Shown in pieces: positions 43,708-56,900 of a stretch of DNA of 64,000 bases. Position 1 is the first letter of the stretch, and every line of letters begins with the position of its first letter. A model generated the notes under the pieces. The model had not been told where the DNA came from and ran no database searches. It saw nothing but the letters and a program-made list of their open reading frames with translations. A program made the translations under genes and the position numbers. This DNA comes from Mauremys mutica (taxonomy: Eukaryota; Chordata; Testudines; Geoemydidae). The DNA is taken from contig NC_059075.1 of NCBI RefSeq assembly GCF_020497125.1, positions 105,501,222 to 105,565,221 of the forward strand, in the 5' to 3' direction.

Positions 43708-43945
43708 TCAATTGGTGTAATGACCCAACCATTCCCAGTCTTTGTTTAGGCCACAGTTAATAGTATCTAGTTTGCATATTAATTCAAGTTCAGCAGTTTC
43801 TCTTTGGAGTCTGTTTTCGAAGTTTTTTTGTTGCAAAATTGCCACCTTCAAGTCTGTCACTGAGTGGTTAGAGAGGTTGAAGTGTTCTCCCACTGGTTTT
43901 TGAATGTTATGATTCCTGATGTCAGATTTGTGTCCATTTAGGATT
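43708..43945 (-). pseudogene. Penelope-like C-terminal fragment (inverted arm)
   Basis: The minus-strand frame GEHFNLSNHSVTDLKVAILQ, ending DWEWLGHYTN, continues what should follow NGHKSDIRN in the forward arm. It shows that the two arms derive from one element. Confidence 0.8.
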
Positions 43946-44097
43946 AGGTCCTATGATGGTGTCACTTGAATGGATATGTGGACAGAGCTGGCATCGGGCT
44001 TTGTTGCAAGGATAGGTTCCTGGGTTAGTGTTTATGTTGTATGGTGTGCGGTTGCTGGTGAGTATTTGCTTCAGGTTGGAAGGCTGTATATAAGCGA

Positions 44098-45092
44098 GGA
44101 CTGTGGCACTGCTATAGGTACCCGCATGGCCCCTCAGTATGCCAACATCTTTATGGCTGATTTAGAACAACGCTTCCTTAACTCTCGTTCCCTAACGCCC
44201 CTACTCTACTTGCGCTACATTGATGACATCTTCATCATCTGGACTCATGGAAAAGAAGCCCTCGAGGAATTCCACCGTGATTTTAACAATTTCCATCCCA
44301 CCATCAACCTCAGCCTAGACCAATCCACACAAGCGGTCCATTTCCTAGACACTACTGTGCTAATAAACGATGGTCACATAAATACCACCCTAGACCGGAA
44401 ACCCACTGACCGCTATACTTACTTACATGCCTCCAGCTTCCATCCCGGACACACCACACGATCCATTGTCTACAGCCAAGCTCTAAGATACAACCGTATT
44501 TGCTCCAATCCCTCAGACAGAGATAAACACCTACAAGATCTCTATCAAGCATTCTTAAACCTACAATACCCACCTGCTGAAGTGAAAAAACAGATTGACA
44601 AAGCCAGAAGAGTACCCAGAAGCCACCTACTACAGGACAGGCCTAAAAAAGAAAATAACAGAACACCACTAGCCATCACCTACAGCCCCCAACTAAAACC
44701 TCTCCAGCGCATCATCAAAGATTTACAACCTATCCTTAAAGATGATCCCTCACTCTCACAGATCTTGGGAGACAGGCCAGTCCTCGCTTATAGCCTCCCA
44801 ACCTGAAGCAAATACTCACCAGCAACCGCACACCATACAACATAAACACTAACCCAGGAACCTATCCTTGCAACAAAGCCCGATGCCAGCTCTGTCCACA
44901 TATCCATTCAAGTGACACCATCATAGGACCTAATCACATCAGACACGCCATCAGGGGCTCGTACACCTGCACATCTACCAACGTGATATATGCCATCATG
45001 TGCCAGCAATGCCCCTCTGCCATGTACATTGGCCAAACCGGACAGTCTCTACGCAAAAGAATAAATGGACACAAATCTGACATCAGGAATCA
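44098..45092 (+). pseudogene. Penelope-like RT / GIY-YIG endonuclease, broken
   Basis: RT motifs: GTRMAPQYANIFMADLEQ, LRYIDDIFIIW (YIDD catalytic pair) and a downstream HFLDTTVLI. The frame stops at 44804 by a single-base shift near 44790; a second frame continues from there with CNKARCQLCPHIHSS and the nuclease start VIYAIMCQQCPSAMYIGQTG, SLRKRINGHKSDIRN. The GIY-type tyrosine/glycine and the Arg/His of the fold are visible. The N-terminal RT part is missing. Confidence 0.85.
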
Positions 45093-45472
45093 AGTACTCC
45101 TGTTCTATCTGGAATAGAATCTAATAACGAATGTAGTATTAAAGCACTGAATACTTAAAAGAGCAACAGTCTCAAATCTTTTCCCAGTGGGTGTTTTCCC
45201 CTATAGAGATGCTAACATGGATCCATAATATCATCATAATCCTCCCTGTCACCACTGTTAGATGAATCCAAAGGCTGGTCAAGTCTTGCATTGACTATTG
45301 CTACTTTGTCCATTCTGGTGCCAGAGTGAATCCTAAATTCTATTCCTAACCTCATGATCTTCACCAGCTGCTTCAACCATGTTACTTTTTCCTTGTATCT
45401 CTTCACTATTATTCTCCTCTTACTGCTTTAAATTCAAGTCCCTTTCATTCAAGGTCCTGCAAAAATGCTGGC

Positions 45473-45617
45473 CATTTGACCTGACATAACTAATTTCTTC
45501 CTCCTCTCCTTCATGCTTATTGTTCCATTCATCTCTTTCTCAAGCCACACCTTCTTCCACGTTGCTATGCTTTGAACAGGCTCCCACTTCCTTATTTGCT
45601 AAGCAACCTGTCATTTC
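45473..45617 (+). repeat. Segment C, partner of 40427-40571
   Basis: 145 bp, near-identical direct copy 5 kb from its partner. Flanks differ completely on both sides. Confidence 0.9.
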
Positions 45618-48600
45618 TCGTTCGTATCTTTACATAAAACCTACTTCCTTCTTCCAGGAACCTTTTCTAGCGATAAAGTGTTTTATTCTGCCTGTGTCAG
45701 AGTAAGCTTTTGGAGGAAAGAACAGTGATATTATCTGTAGAGCACTGTATAACAGCCCTATGTACATTACAATAATGCCCTTTTGTCATCTCTACTACCA
45801 TCAGTAAAAAACAGAACACATCATTCCTAGCAGGTGCAGAATCTGCATCTCTCACAATGAGTAAGCACAGGCATTTGTTAGCAGGGTCAAATGCTTTAGG
45901 GACTACTCAGAGATTAGTAGTAGAGGAATATATCTTAAAATAACATGAGGGAGTTCTTGAAATGAATAGCTTAGGGCAGAATCAAATAATTTAGATGTTT
46001 CAGGACGCAATCAGGATGAATCTCTCTCTCTCTTTTCGGAAATATTATTTTTTTTTTTTACAAAATGTTTCTTCTGGTGCCTTCCTGTTTAGTGATCAAA
46101 CTAATTTCTGGAGCAGAGTTGCTGTAGCCCTGGCACCTGTAACTGAACTCTACTCCTGCTCATTGCTGTCTGAGCTGTTAGCAAGAGTGCTACTTATCAG
46201 ACTGTTATCTCTAAGCAATGCTCTCTTTTGAATGCTGACAGACGCCATTTCATAGAATCATAAAAACATAGATGGAATGAACGTATTGGATCTTCTAGTC
46301 CATCTCCCTGCCACTGCATTTGCCCACTGGACATAAGTTCAAGGTTCAGCATGTCTGCAACCAAAATAAATCCAGTTATCAGCAATTTGAAGGAAAGTAC
46401 AGTAAACATAGAGATCTCTGAATAGGTATTCCCCACCTCCCCATTTATTTTCTACAGTCGCCACTTTTCTCTGTTGTAGACTGTCTTGGAGGCAGGACCA
46501 TGGGCCTGATCCAAAGGACATTGTAGTCAGCGGAAAGACTCTCATTGACCTTAAGCTCCTAGTCAGACTCTCCCTAATAGCCTGCATAAGATTCCTTGCA
46601 ATTTCCAGCCAAGAATATGTTGCACAGGAAGCACCCGTTATACATAACCCAGATACCATAGATAGGTCTTGGGCGGGGGACAGACAGATCATGTAAACTA
46701 CAGAGAACCCACATTCAGACACCTGCTGGCTGATAACAGATGCATCCAAGAATAGCAAATGCCTACTTCTAAGCATACATTGAAATTTCCTATGCTATAA
46801 AGAGCAACTTTGAGGAAGATCATCAGTCCTTGGGATGAAAGAATGTTCTCCCTCAAAAGACAGGCCCTGAGAAAATTAATACTTCTCTTGCTGCTCTTCT
46901 GCTTTCCAGTCCTTAGACATGCTGCTAGACTAAGCCTTTCAGTTATATCTGACTGTGTAATGAAAACAAAGCATAGAATACCAGATACTAGGCTACGTTT
47001 AAAAAATACTCGGCGTTTAGGAAGTTCTTTCCTTTTGTGTTGATGGTACCATAGCATATAATGGGTTTTTAAACAACTATACAATATTATTAGGGTTACA
47101 AATATGTAAATAAAAATGAATGGACTCCTTTCCAAGTATTGATCTGCCTCTTTTGTTCTAAGCCTTTAACTGATAGCTAAAAGATCCATGGTGGTGTACT
47201 ATCAGAGGAGCATGCCTTTCGGAAAGCCAGTCCCCAGAGTCTGAGCACAAAGTGCAGACTTAAAGCCAGTTTTGGGAATCTGCATGGAGTCCTGTAATAT
47301 AAATGCCAACAAATTCCATTCCTTGTCTGATGGCATATACATCCCCCTTTATCTACTAGTAAACAGCAAGATGGACCAGAGTGCAACAATGAATCAAACT
47401 AAGTAATTTCATAGTAACATATTCCTGCAGGGAACAGAATCTCCTTGCAAATCAGACATTTTGTTCATCCATTGTTGCAGTTTGGAAGGGCAGTAGCCAA
47501 GATCAAAGGAAATGAGGAAAAAAGACCAATTCAGTTTTATAGCATATACAAAATTAGCCATCACAGCTGTTGCTTTGCTGATGTTATTCTGTTTTCATGC
47601 TCTTTGGGCAATTGTTATGTAATGAATTATGTCACAATTTACTTCAGTGTACAGTTCCCTTCAATGCAAAGTCCACAACTGTACAGCCACCAAGTAAAAC
47701 CCAACATGCTGGACTGCTTAAAGTCAGTTCTTTGAGAACTGGCATTTCAGCTTCAACCACTTGGCACACAACACTTGTCTGGCAAAAGCAGTGCATCTTT
47801 AGTAGGGAACCCCTGCGAGGACTTGTATAATGATTGTAGTTTTCTGGATGGTTTTTGTTTTGGGAACATCACTGAAGAAGAAGTTGCACCTAGCATCAGG
47901 TTGGGTGAGTATAAAACCTAGTGTGAACCTGTAGTGAAATGTTAGCCATCCCATACTAAAACAGATCAGTGGTGCTAACAGCATTCCATATTTTCAGATA
48001 TTAAGCATTTCTGGCGCATTTCACTAGATGACAATTCAAGCCCTGGTTTTGGCAGACCAGGAAGCAGATCTCTTCAGCTGGTATAAATTTCCATAGTTCA
48101 ATGGACCAGTGATAACTTACACCAGCTGAAGATCTGCTTCTTGGTTCCTCCAACTTTCTCCATGAATCAATCACCAAGTCCATATGGAAAGGAGAAGTAA
48201 TAATCCATTTCAGAGCCAAACTTGAATGTGGAGCTTATTCTTGAATAGGACCAGCAGCTTTGAACATCTGCCCCTCGTACATAATGCAGCAATGAATTAA
48301 AGGAGTTGCCTGAAATACCAACTACTATGTACAAGTATATCAGGGGAATTAATGTAAGTTTGATTAGTTTCTAACATGGGTTTGAAGAATGGTGGCCTTT
48401 GGCTAGCTCCCAAGACTTTGTTGGGGAACTGCCTCAGAAGCATAGTGTGGTTCAGAGAGCCTCAGATAGCTTTTACTCAGTGACTAATAGCAGCAGATAG
48501 GTAGCAGTTGGTGAGTAAGGCAGATCAGACCAGTCCGCAGCCATCTCTCTCTTTCTCTCATGTACTGTTCTGACCACCATGATGCATGAGGCCTTTGTGA

Positions 48601-49990
48601 CATTGATGTTAGATTGTGTCAAAGTGTTCCATTGTGGGCAAAAAAACAAACAAACAAACAAATTAGTGCAGAATATAGCAGCTTGATTGTGATTGTCAGT
48701 GGCTGATGGCATTCTGGCTGTGTTAGTTTCACTGTCTATTTACATGGACACTTATTGAGTTTAGGATTCTGGTTTTAACTTTTACGGCATTTAGCAGCTC
48801 AAGTCTCAGCTATTTTAGTTTCCAGCTCTCTCAATTCAACTCCACTCTTGAAGGTCCAAGAGCTGAAGGACAGCTGCATTTAAAAAATAGGTACTGTCTG
48901 TATCTTTGTCCTGATAGCTAGTGTTACGGAATGCCTCATTTTTGACTTGAGAATGACTATGAAATTAGTTCCTTTTAAGGAAGATTTCAAAACCTTTTGT
49001 TTCGGAAGGACTCTTAGCTCAGAGCAATAGCATATTGATTTTATTAATGTTTCCTACTGATTGTTTTCATCTTGTACAATTTAAATAATGTAATCTTAGC
49101 TTCACAATAAAAGTGGCCAGGAAGCTTTGGTAGATATAAATACCCTTATTACTATGTTAGCAGGCTTTGAAATACCCATTTTTGAGTTTATATGCATAGG
49201 CTTCCAGGACATTCTGAACTTAAGTGATCATAGAGAACAGAGTAGTAATACTATAGTCTACTATTTGCACAGTTTATTTCCTGAAAAGGCAGTATGCGAA
49301 TGAAAGGAAAGATCCTGTTCTGGATAAGGCTGCTAGGCTATCATTGAATAAATTTGTATTGAAACTTCAATTTTCATTGACTTTGAACTCCAGCCAAACC
49401 TTCCTTGAACTTTGGGGATGTTCAAAATCCACCTGAGCTTTGTGGCTCAAGACTTTATCTAGATATAATTGATGAGCAGTATCCTAATACTTACTCAACA
49501 GGTCATAATCCCATCTAAACTCTCTTATCCACTCCTTAATATTGATTATCTTGCAAGCAGACTAACATTGTTCTTCAAATATGATACGAGAATCCTCATC
49601 TTTTCTACTATACGGTAGAATACTAGATTAATTTAGTTTTATTTTTCACATCATCTCATTGGCTAGCTATTATTGCTAATAGCCCTATTCTGGCAATTCG
49701 AGCAGATGCAGATTTAGGAGAGAAGCTCCTTTGGAGCAAATGCCAGAAACATGTTGCTTTCTGAAATAACCATTTTAGGGAGAGGGCAAATTAAAATTGC
49801 AGGCTTGACCCTCAACTGGTATAAATATGTGCAGCACCGTTGAAATCAACAGAGCAATGCCAATTTACCCCATCTGAGGATCTGGCTGTTCCTTTGTAGC
49901 AAAAATTTTCATTTGCATTCCATAGTCTCTGAAGCTGGTTCCAGGTTAGTTTGAGAGATCCAGCATTCCCCCTGCATTAAGCAAAATAAC
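45618..49990. other. Intergenic DNA between UEVLD and SPTY2D1
   Basis: No coding exon recognised. A CR1-like 'CATAGAATCATAAAA...CTAGTCCATCTCCCTGCC' scrap lies at about 46250-46320. Inverted AAGCAGATCTCTTCAGCTGG / CCAGCTGAAGATCTGCTTC words lie at about 48061-48143, and a (CAAA)n run near 48644-48660. The rest is unassigned. Confidence 0.55.
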
Positions 49991-49998
49991 TCCTAGTA

Positions 49999-50131
49999 CA
50001 GTGGTTTTCAACCTGGGGTCTGCCGACTCCTGGGGAATCTGCAGACTATGTCTAAGATTTCCAAAGGGGTCCACACCTCCATTTGAAATTTTTTTAGCGG
50101 TTTGCCAATGTAAAAAGGTTGAAAACCACTG
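49999..50131. mobile_element. Short non-autonomous hAT element
   Basis: CAGTGGTTTTCAACC at the left and its complement GGTTGAAAACCACTG at the right; flanks TCCTAGTA (49991-49998) and TCCTAATA (50132-50139), 7 of 8 equal. 133 bp, non-coding. Confidence 0.88.
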
Positions 50132-50855
50132 TCCTAATAGAATATTTTACTATTACTTTCTGAGGGCATTCACTATTGTGCATGTGTTTGTTTATAGACT
50201 CATTCTGGCTGGAAAAAGAAAGATGTTTCACACAAGAAGTAATGGATGCAGTCCTGCCACTGACAACTAAATGCAGAGTTATTATTGGTATCAAGAGTGA
50301 CAAGGGCATTCCATTACAAATGCAGCTCTGCAGCTAAACACACACCAATGTACACCACCTGTTGGTGGTTTAAAGAAAAACTATCCAGGCCATGTCCAGT
50401 GACTAGCACCTGACAGTCCTCAACATGGTCAAGCATATTGTTCATGTTGTTGGTTTCACATAAAGCAATTGAATGCCACTGTGTCATAATTTATGGAAAA
50501 GTTGCTCAAGCCCTTAGATTTACACCCCAGCACTCCTTGAACCACAGAGCCTGGGAGATTTGAGGCTCCATACTGACTGAACATATTCAGAGGGTATAGC
50601 CAACTGTAACCTGCTATAGAAAGGAGAGTGGAAAAGATTCCTCTCTCATCTCCAATTTCTGGGGGAATATTTAGCTTTGTATTATGGTACGAGCCATGAT
50701 AGCAAGTGAAAGTTCATATATGGTTTGTAAATGTAGCAAATAGAATGGGGTTGGGGAAAACTTACTCTGCAGGATAGAATCCTAAACTACCAAACACACT
50801 GGTCCCAATCCAGCAAAGCACTTCAGCGGGAGTAGGCCTGATTAAGTCAATAGAC

Positions 50856-51475
50856 CAGAGGTGGGCAAACTACGGCCCACGGGACTATCCTGCTTGGCCT
50901 TTAAGCTGCCAGCCGGGGAGGTTAGCCCCCGGCCTCTCCCTTGCTGTCCCCCTCCCACGCAGCCTCAGCTTGCCAATGCCACCAGTGCTCTGGGCGGCAG
51001 GGCTGCGAGTTCCTGCCGGGCAGTGCGGTGGCATGGCTGGCTTCAGCTGGGCGGCGCGGCTGGCAGTCCTGCTGCTCTGAGCAGCATGGTAAGGGGGCGG
51101 GGAGCGGTTGCATAAGGGGCAGGGAGGTCCCGTGGGGAAGTCAGGGGACAGGGAGCAGGGGGCAGTTGGATGGGGCAGAGGTTCTGGGGGTGGGCAGTCA
51201 AGGAACTGGGAATGGGGGGGAGGTTGGATAGGCGTGGGAGTCCCGGGGGGCCTGTCAGGGGTGGCGGGGTGGATAGGGGTTGGGGCAGTCAGGGGACATG
51301 GAGCAGGGGGCGTTTGGATAGGGGGTTAGGTCCCAGGGGAGGCAGTTAGGGGCGGGGGGGTCCTATGAGGGGGCAGGGGCCAGGCTGTTTGGGGAGGCAC
51401 AGGTTTCCCTACCCAGCCTTCCATACAGTTCTGGAACCAATTTGGCTCTCAGGCCAAAACATTTGCCCACTCCTG
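50856..51475. mobile_element. Non-autonomous hAT element, GGGGTGGGCAAAC family
   Basis: CAGAGGTGGGCAAACTACGG at the left, ATTTGCCCACTCCTG at the right; flanks CAATAGAC (50848-50855) and CAGTAGAC (51476-51483), 7 of 8 equal. G-rich interior. Confidence 0.85.
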
Positions 51476-52358
51476 CAGTAGACCTACTTGGGTTTAAATG
51501 CTATGCTGAATAGAGGCCAGATATTTCAGCACTTTGAGGGTACAAGTCCTTGATGAACAAACTGCAGGAGACTCCAAAACTTTAGAAAATGTTTCAGACA
51601 CCTGGGGATTCTTTTACAAATGAATGACTGGTATTTACTGAGAAGACATCCCATGCCTTCAACTCCTTTTGGCTTTTTTTTTTTTTATTGCAACTACCTT
51701 TTCAACAAATGCAAGTCCCAGCCTATGCAGAACATCATTGCTCACCATTGCATGCACAAAAGTGAGACTGGAAGGTACATAAGAACACTAAGACAAAATT
51801 TAGTGGATTATTAAATTGTTAGGGAGATTTTTTTGGAAGCATTACAGCTCAGTTCATAGTGAACATTTGTTAAAGCTGGGTGTTACAAGTCTCGATGAAA
51901 TAACCTTTGTCTGCTTTTGATGATACTCTGCACAGATTCAAGACAACTGAAAATCAGGTTTGAATTTTAACCAGTTCTTTGTAGTTCGCAAGTGTTTTCT
52001 GTGAAAGGAATACGTACTGGACCAGGTACTGGTAGAGGTACTTTCTTTGAGGCCTCACACAAAAGTGTAAGGCATCCTAATTAGATGGAACATGAGCTAC
52101 AATTTCTCAGATGCTGAGGAAGCAGCAAATCAGGCTGAAGGAACTGCCTACAACTCTAGAACACATTATCTTCAGCAACTATCAGTCTTGAAACTCATTC
52201 AGTGTAACTATGTACTGTGAAAAAAGGTGAAATCTTCACCATATTTTAATTTTGTTCTCACAATATTAATCTCAATCCTCTACTGAAATCTGCATATCAG
52301 AAATCTCCAGCCATGTTAATCTTAGAACTATATTGAAGGTAAAGAATCCCAATAGTAA

Positions 52359-52518
52359 CAGGGCCAGCTCTAGTTTTTTTGCCGCCCCAAGCAAAAAAAA
52401 CAAACCTCGAGAGCGCAACTGCCGAAGCAAAAAAAACAAAACAACAACAAAAACACCTCCCTGGAATTGTGCTGCTCCAAGCACATGCTTGGTTTGCTGG
52501 TGCCTAGAGCCGGTCCTG
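52359..52518. mobile_element. Short non-autonomous hAT element
   Basis: CAGGGCCAGCTCTAG and TAGAGCCGGTCCTG ends with a perfect duplication AATAGTAA (52351-52358, 52519-52526). Confidence 0.88.
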
Positions 52519-53484
52519 AATAGTAAGTGACCATGATTTGGGAAATGTGTTAGCAGTGATCTTGATATAACATTCTCTATGAGCTCATTCTCTCGGGGGA
52601 GAACCCTATGAGGATGTGATGTAATGTCCCAATTAAACTAATAGCAATGGAACTGAAATTCCAAGTTACTACTAAATTTGGATTTACAAATATTAAGATT
52701 GCATGAAATTTGATTGACAGCCTCAGAGAGTGAAGTCTTGGGGATAAATGAAGACCAGGTTAATACAGGCAGAAGCAGCACCGGCTTCTCCAAAGAAGGG
52801 GTAAGTCAGTCTCTTTGCCCATCCTGTCCTTGATCTCTCTGTCCTGGGCATTCAGCAAGATGGCAGTTGATGTTGTGGTTTGTGACCTGGACTATAACTA
52901 AACATTTTACCACCTCAGAGCCATCATTCAAAAACTACTTTTGCTCACTACCAACCAAGGCTGGATTTAAACCAATAATCTCAAGATGCTGTGTTTCCCA
53001 GTGCCAGTCCCATGACACACTCAGTCCCTTCCACAAAATGTTAAAATAAAACCTATCCGTCAAGACTCAATGTGCTAAATGCACCAGCTAAATAGGTTAA
53101 GTTGTCCCCACTGCTGACATCACAATCATGGAATCCCAGCTGGTGCATAAAGATAGGAAACAGGAATTTGGTAAGTAAACATTTTCTGCAAAGATGCTTT
53201 ATTCTAGTTTCTTTTTCATATTTTAAAAAAAATTACAAACCACACATTCCTGCGCTTACCAAACCCCTCAATTAGCTAATTTCAGGCCCCAACAGGTTGT
53301 GATGACAGCAGCATAGTGCATGCTGAGACATCAGTTGAAATGCAAGCCAGCTCTTATTCTGCTTACTCTGAACATTCAGCACATGCTTCTGACCTCGACA
53401 GGCTTCCAATACCACATTTAAAAAGTGTGGTAACACAGGAGTGCTGGAAAGGACTGCTTTTTATTACCTGGCCTCAGCCATATA

Positions 53485-53955
53485 GACTCAGACTTTAAGG
53501 TCAGAAGGGACCATCATGATCAGCTAATCCGAACCTCACCCACTCCTGTAATAGACTCCTAACCTCTGGCTGAGTTACTGAAGTCCTCAAATCATGATTT
53601 AAAGACTTCAAGGTGCAAAAAATTCACCATTTACACTAGTTTAAACCTGCAAGTGACTCGTGCCCCACGTTGCAGAGGAAGGTGAAAAACCCGCAGGGTC
53701 TCTGCCAATCTGACCTGAGGGAAAATTCCTTCCTGACCCCAAATATGGTGATCAGTTAGACCCTGAGCATGTGGGCAAGACCCACCAGGCATAACTCAAG
53801 CAATTCAAAAGACCCAGTGTACACAGGACTCGAAACCACCAGAACCCAAGATCCTTTGTCTGATGTATATAAAATGGGCAGAAGTACAGTGGCACCAAAT
53901 GTCAGAAACTATAACACTGCCACCAAATTTGAGCAATTAGAAGGCTTAAAACCCT
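53485..53955 (+). repeat. LINE/CR1-associated repeat
   Basis: TTTAAGGTCAGAAGGGACCA, CAAATCATGATTTAAAGACT, AATTCCTTCCTGACCCCAAA and GACCCTGAGCATGTGGGCAA are words I associate with an abundant turtle repeat linked to CR1. No ORF of note. Confidence 0.5.
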
Positions 53956-53959
53956 AGCT

Positions 53960-56900
53960 TGATGAGTGCAAATAAATTCAGAAGTGGGCCCTTGTGCTTA
54001 TTAAAAAAAGCTCTTATTCTCTACAATATCAATCTGCCGTGAACATGCAAATATGCAGAACATTTTGAAATGGACTTGGCTACCAGTCTCACTGCACATG
54101 GAGCCAAGTCTGCTGAACCATTCACCCGCACCACAGCAAGCAACAGGGCAGCCTTCAACAAACTTAATCCACAGGACAAGCCCATCCAGAGGGGGGGAAA
54201 TAAGCACTAGTGGCCTGCTTTTCACCAAAAGAGGAAAATGGAGGAGTTGGGCACAAACAGCACCAGAAATGCATGGGCTGACCTGAAAAAACTTACCAAT
54301 CTAGAGGAAATGGTGGGGGGGAAGTCAGTTGGGAGAGGATGGAAACAGTTCAGCTGACACCAGTGCAGAGAGCTGTAAATGAAGTTTCCAAAGGCAACCT
54401 GAGCACCAGATCTGTTCTGGGGAAAGCCGCTGACTGACTGACTAGCCATAAAAAGCCAGCCACAGGCAGGGAAGGCTTGACATTAAACAGGCCCAGTTAC
54501 CCCAGGAAACTAATTACATCCCTGCACAAAGACAAAATTACAATGTAATATGCTCAGTGTAACCAAGAATCTAGTGATCAAGAAATCTTACAAATTATTT
54601 TAAATAAATTAACTTGCAATTAAGCTGCAGAAAAGGAAACACCACCTGGAAACCCACAGCTTCAAAGCAAAACACGGTATTAACAGGACACTATTCAATG
54701 TTAAAATGGCAAAATATGACCTCCCCTGGAGTAAGTTTCTGCTTCTAAGTGTACCCCAAAAGCACTAACCCATTCTGTTCTCCCAAAAAAGGGAAGCAGA
54801 TGGCCTGATTACCACTACTTTGCACCCTGTGTATTCATTTACTCTCATGCAAGGAGCGTAAATTGCTACCAAATCAGAACAGTACTGATTTACACCCAAT
54901 TTTCATAAAAGTGAACCACCATGAGGGATGAGGCAATGGAGAAACAGGCTCCAAATCTTTTATATTTCAGAAGCTGGTCAATAACAGGACAAAAGCTTTG
55001 TCATAATGAGACCTGAAACTGTCTATGGCTCACTGTTCCTCCACTTCCCCTGTGGGCACCATTCTTGTCAGCAAAACTAGGCAAAAAGTCTCATTATAAA
55101 TACATTGGGCGTAAGGATGGAGTCAGCGCTGAGTGGAGGGATGGCCTGTCACTGTGCAGTCTCAAAATTTGCTTTCCTGAATGGCTGAGTTACTCTGCTA
55201 GATTTCCATACATTCAGATTGGCTATATGAGCACTTCTGATCACTTTCTTCCCCTTTAGGACAACTGGGGCTCACCTAGTATCTTGTAAGGAGTCTAGGA
55301 GGAAAAAAATAGCATAAATTGTATATAAATTAATGCAAACCAATGACAAAGATAAATAAAATGTTTAATACCTGTAATTTATTATATACATAATATGCAA
55401 AACTTTTATCTGCACTCAGCATATGTAAAAGTATACACTTTCTTGACAGCACCCAGAAAACAGTTATGTATGTTTTTACCTGATTTGTCACATTTTGTAA
55501 AAAGACACTGTGCACAAATGAAACACCCAAAGAAAATCATAGGCTAAAACAGAAAGCATTCAATTACACACTGACAATTCAATATTGCACCACACGCACC
55601 AGAATAAATAAAAGTCAAGTATATTCATCACAATTTAATCACCAGTCTCTCTCCATATATTTTCTCTCTCTGTTTTGGTCTCCTGCTGTATTGGGAAATA
55701 TGCTTCAGATACTAATTAGGTTTCAAAATGAAAAAAAAAAAAAGTTTTCCTGCACAATTTCGGGGTTTACACAAAAATAATTCCAGACTCCAGTGAAGAG
55801 ATTTCATCTACTTTGAAAAATTTCTACTTTAAAGCACAGCACAGAATTGCACACTAAGGCTTCCTGTGATGCACTACCCTGACCGCCCGAGGACAGTGCT
55901 GTGATGTATAAGCACAGCTGAATTGTAAATACAAAACATTTTCAAAAAGTCTAATACAAAGTGCCCTTAATTTCTTTTAGTAATACAGGTAAAGAAATAG
56001 TTACTGTAATTGTGCAGTCGAAGCCTGACCTGGAAAGATTTTATGAAAACTAATCATTTCAGACTATCAAGTTTAAAGATCTGTCATCTGTGATAGCAGA
56101 AACAGACTAATCTGTATTTTTTTTTATACTCCTACATTCATGAATAGATTTTTTTAGACCCAATTTAGTAAAAAAAAGGCACATCTTCAAACACTGAATT
56201 TAAATCTAAAAACCAAAATAAACGTTTAATTATGATGAACGTCACTAGCTTAACATGTAATCCTTATAAGCAGGAATAGGCAATGGGGGTTTTTTTTTGT
56301 TTGTTTTTTACTTCAAAGTCTTTTGAAGTCTCATCAGATATTGACTACATTAACAAAATAAAATTAATTATCTGGTAGAGAGTAAACAGATTTTTGGATA
56401 TAAAATAATTTTTTAATACTTTCCTAGCTGATTTACAAGCAGTAAGAATGCAGTAAATGTACAAAGACATGTTAATTAAAATCTAGTAACTTGTACAAAG
56501 TTTAAAAAAAATTAGTAACCCATATTAGCTATGAGAAAGTAGGTCTTGACTGCAAAGAGTGAATTAAATTTCTATATGAAATATAAAAAAAATTAAACAA
56601 TAATTATTTTATGAGGGAACAAATACAGCACAAGGTGTACATTGTTTGAGGAAGGCTGGCAATGGAGACAATATTCCAGTCATCTTCTACAAGACAAATG
56701 ACAACACGGTGCTTTCAAGATAAAAGAGTTGAAATAATCTTGCAATAGTGGTTAATTACAGCATCTCTGCCAATTACAGAAGTAAAAAAAGAATAATCAG
56801 GGCCTTTATTTCACCTATTTTTATCTGAAAGGCAGATTTAGCTCTAAACTGAATGTTTTAGAAGTGTCATTTTCTAATACACACTTTAAAAAATGTCAGT

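Larger units (their letters stand above)
43391..45104. mobile_element. Penelope-like element in fold-back form
   Basis: Bounded by a 13-bp duplication CTATCTGGAATAG (43378-43390 and 45105-45117). The left part, 43391 to about 44103, is the reverse strand of the 3' end (tail, C-terminal frame, part of the endonuclease region). The right part, about 44098-45104, is the forward strand: reverse transcriptase, then GIY-YIG endonuclease, then a 15-bp scrap of the tail. About 175 bp (43930-44103 and 44775-44950) is shared as an inverted repeat. Penelope-like elements encode an RT related to telomerase plus a GIY-YIG nuclease. This copy is 5'-truncated and non-functional. Confidence 0.88.
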
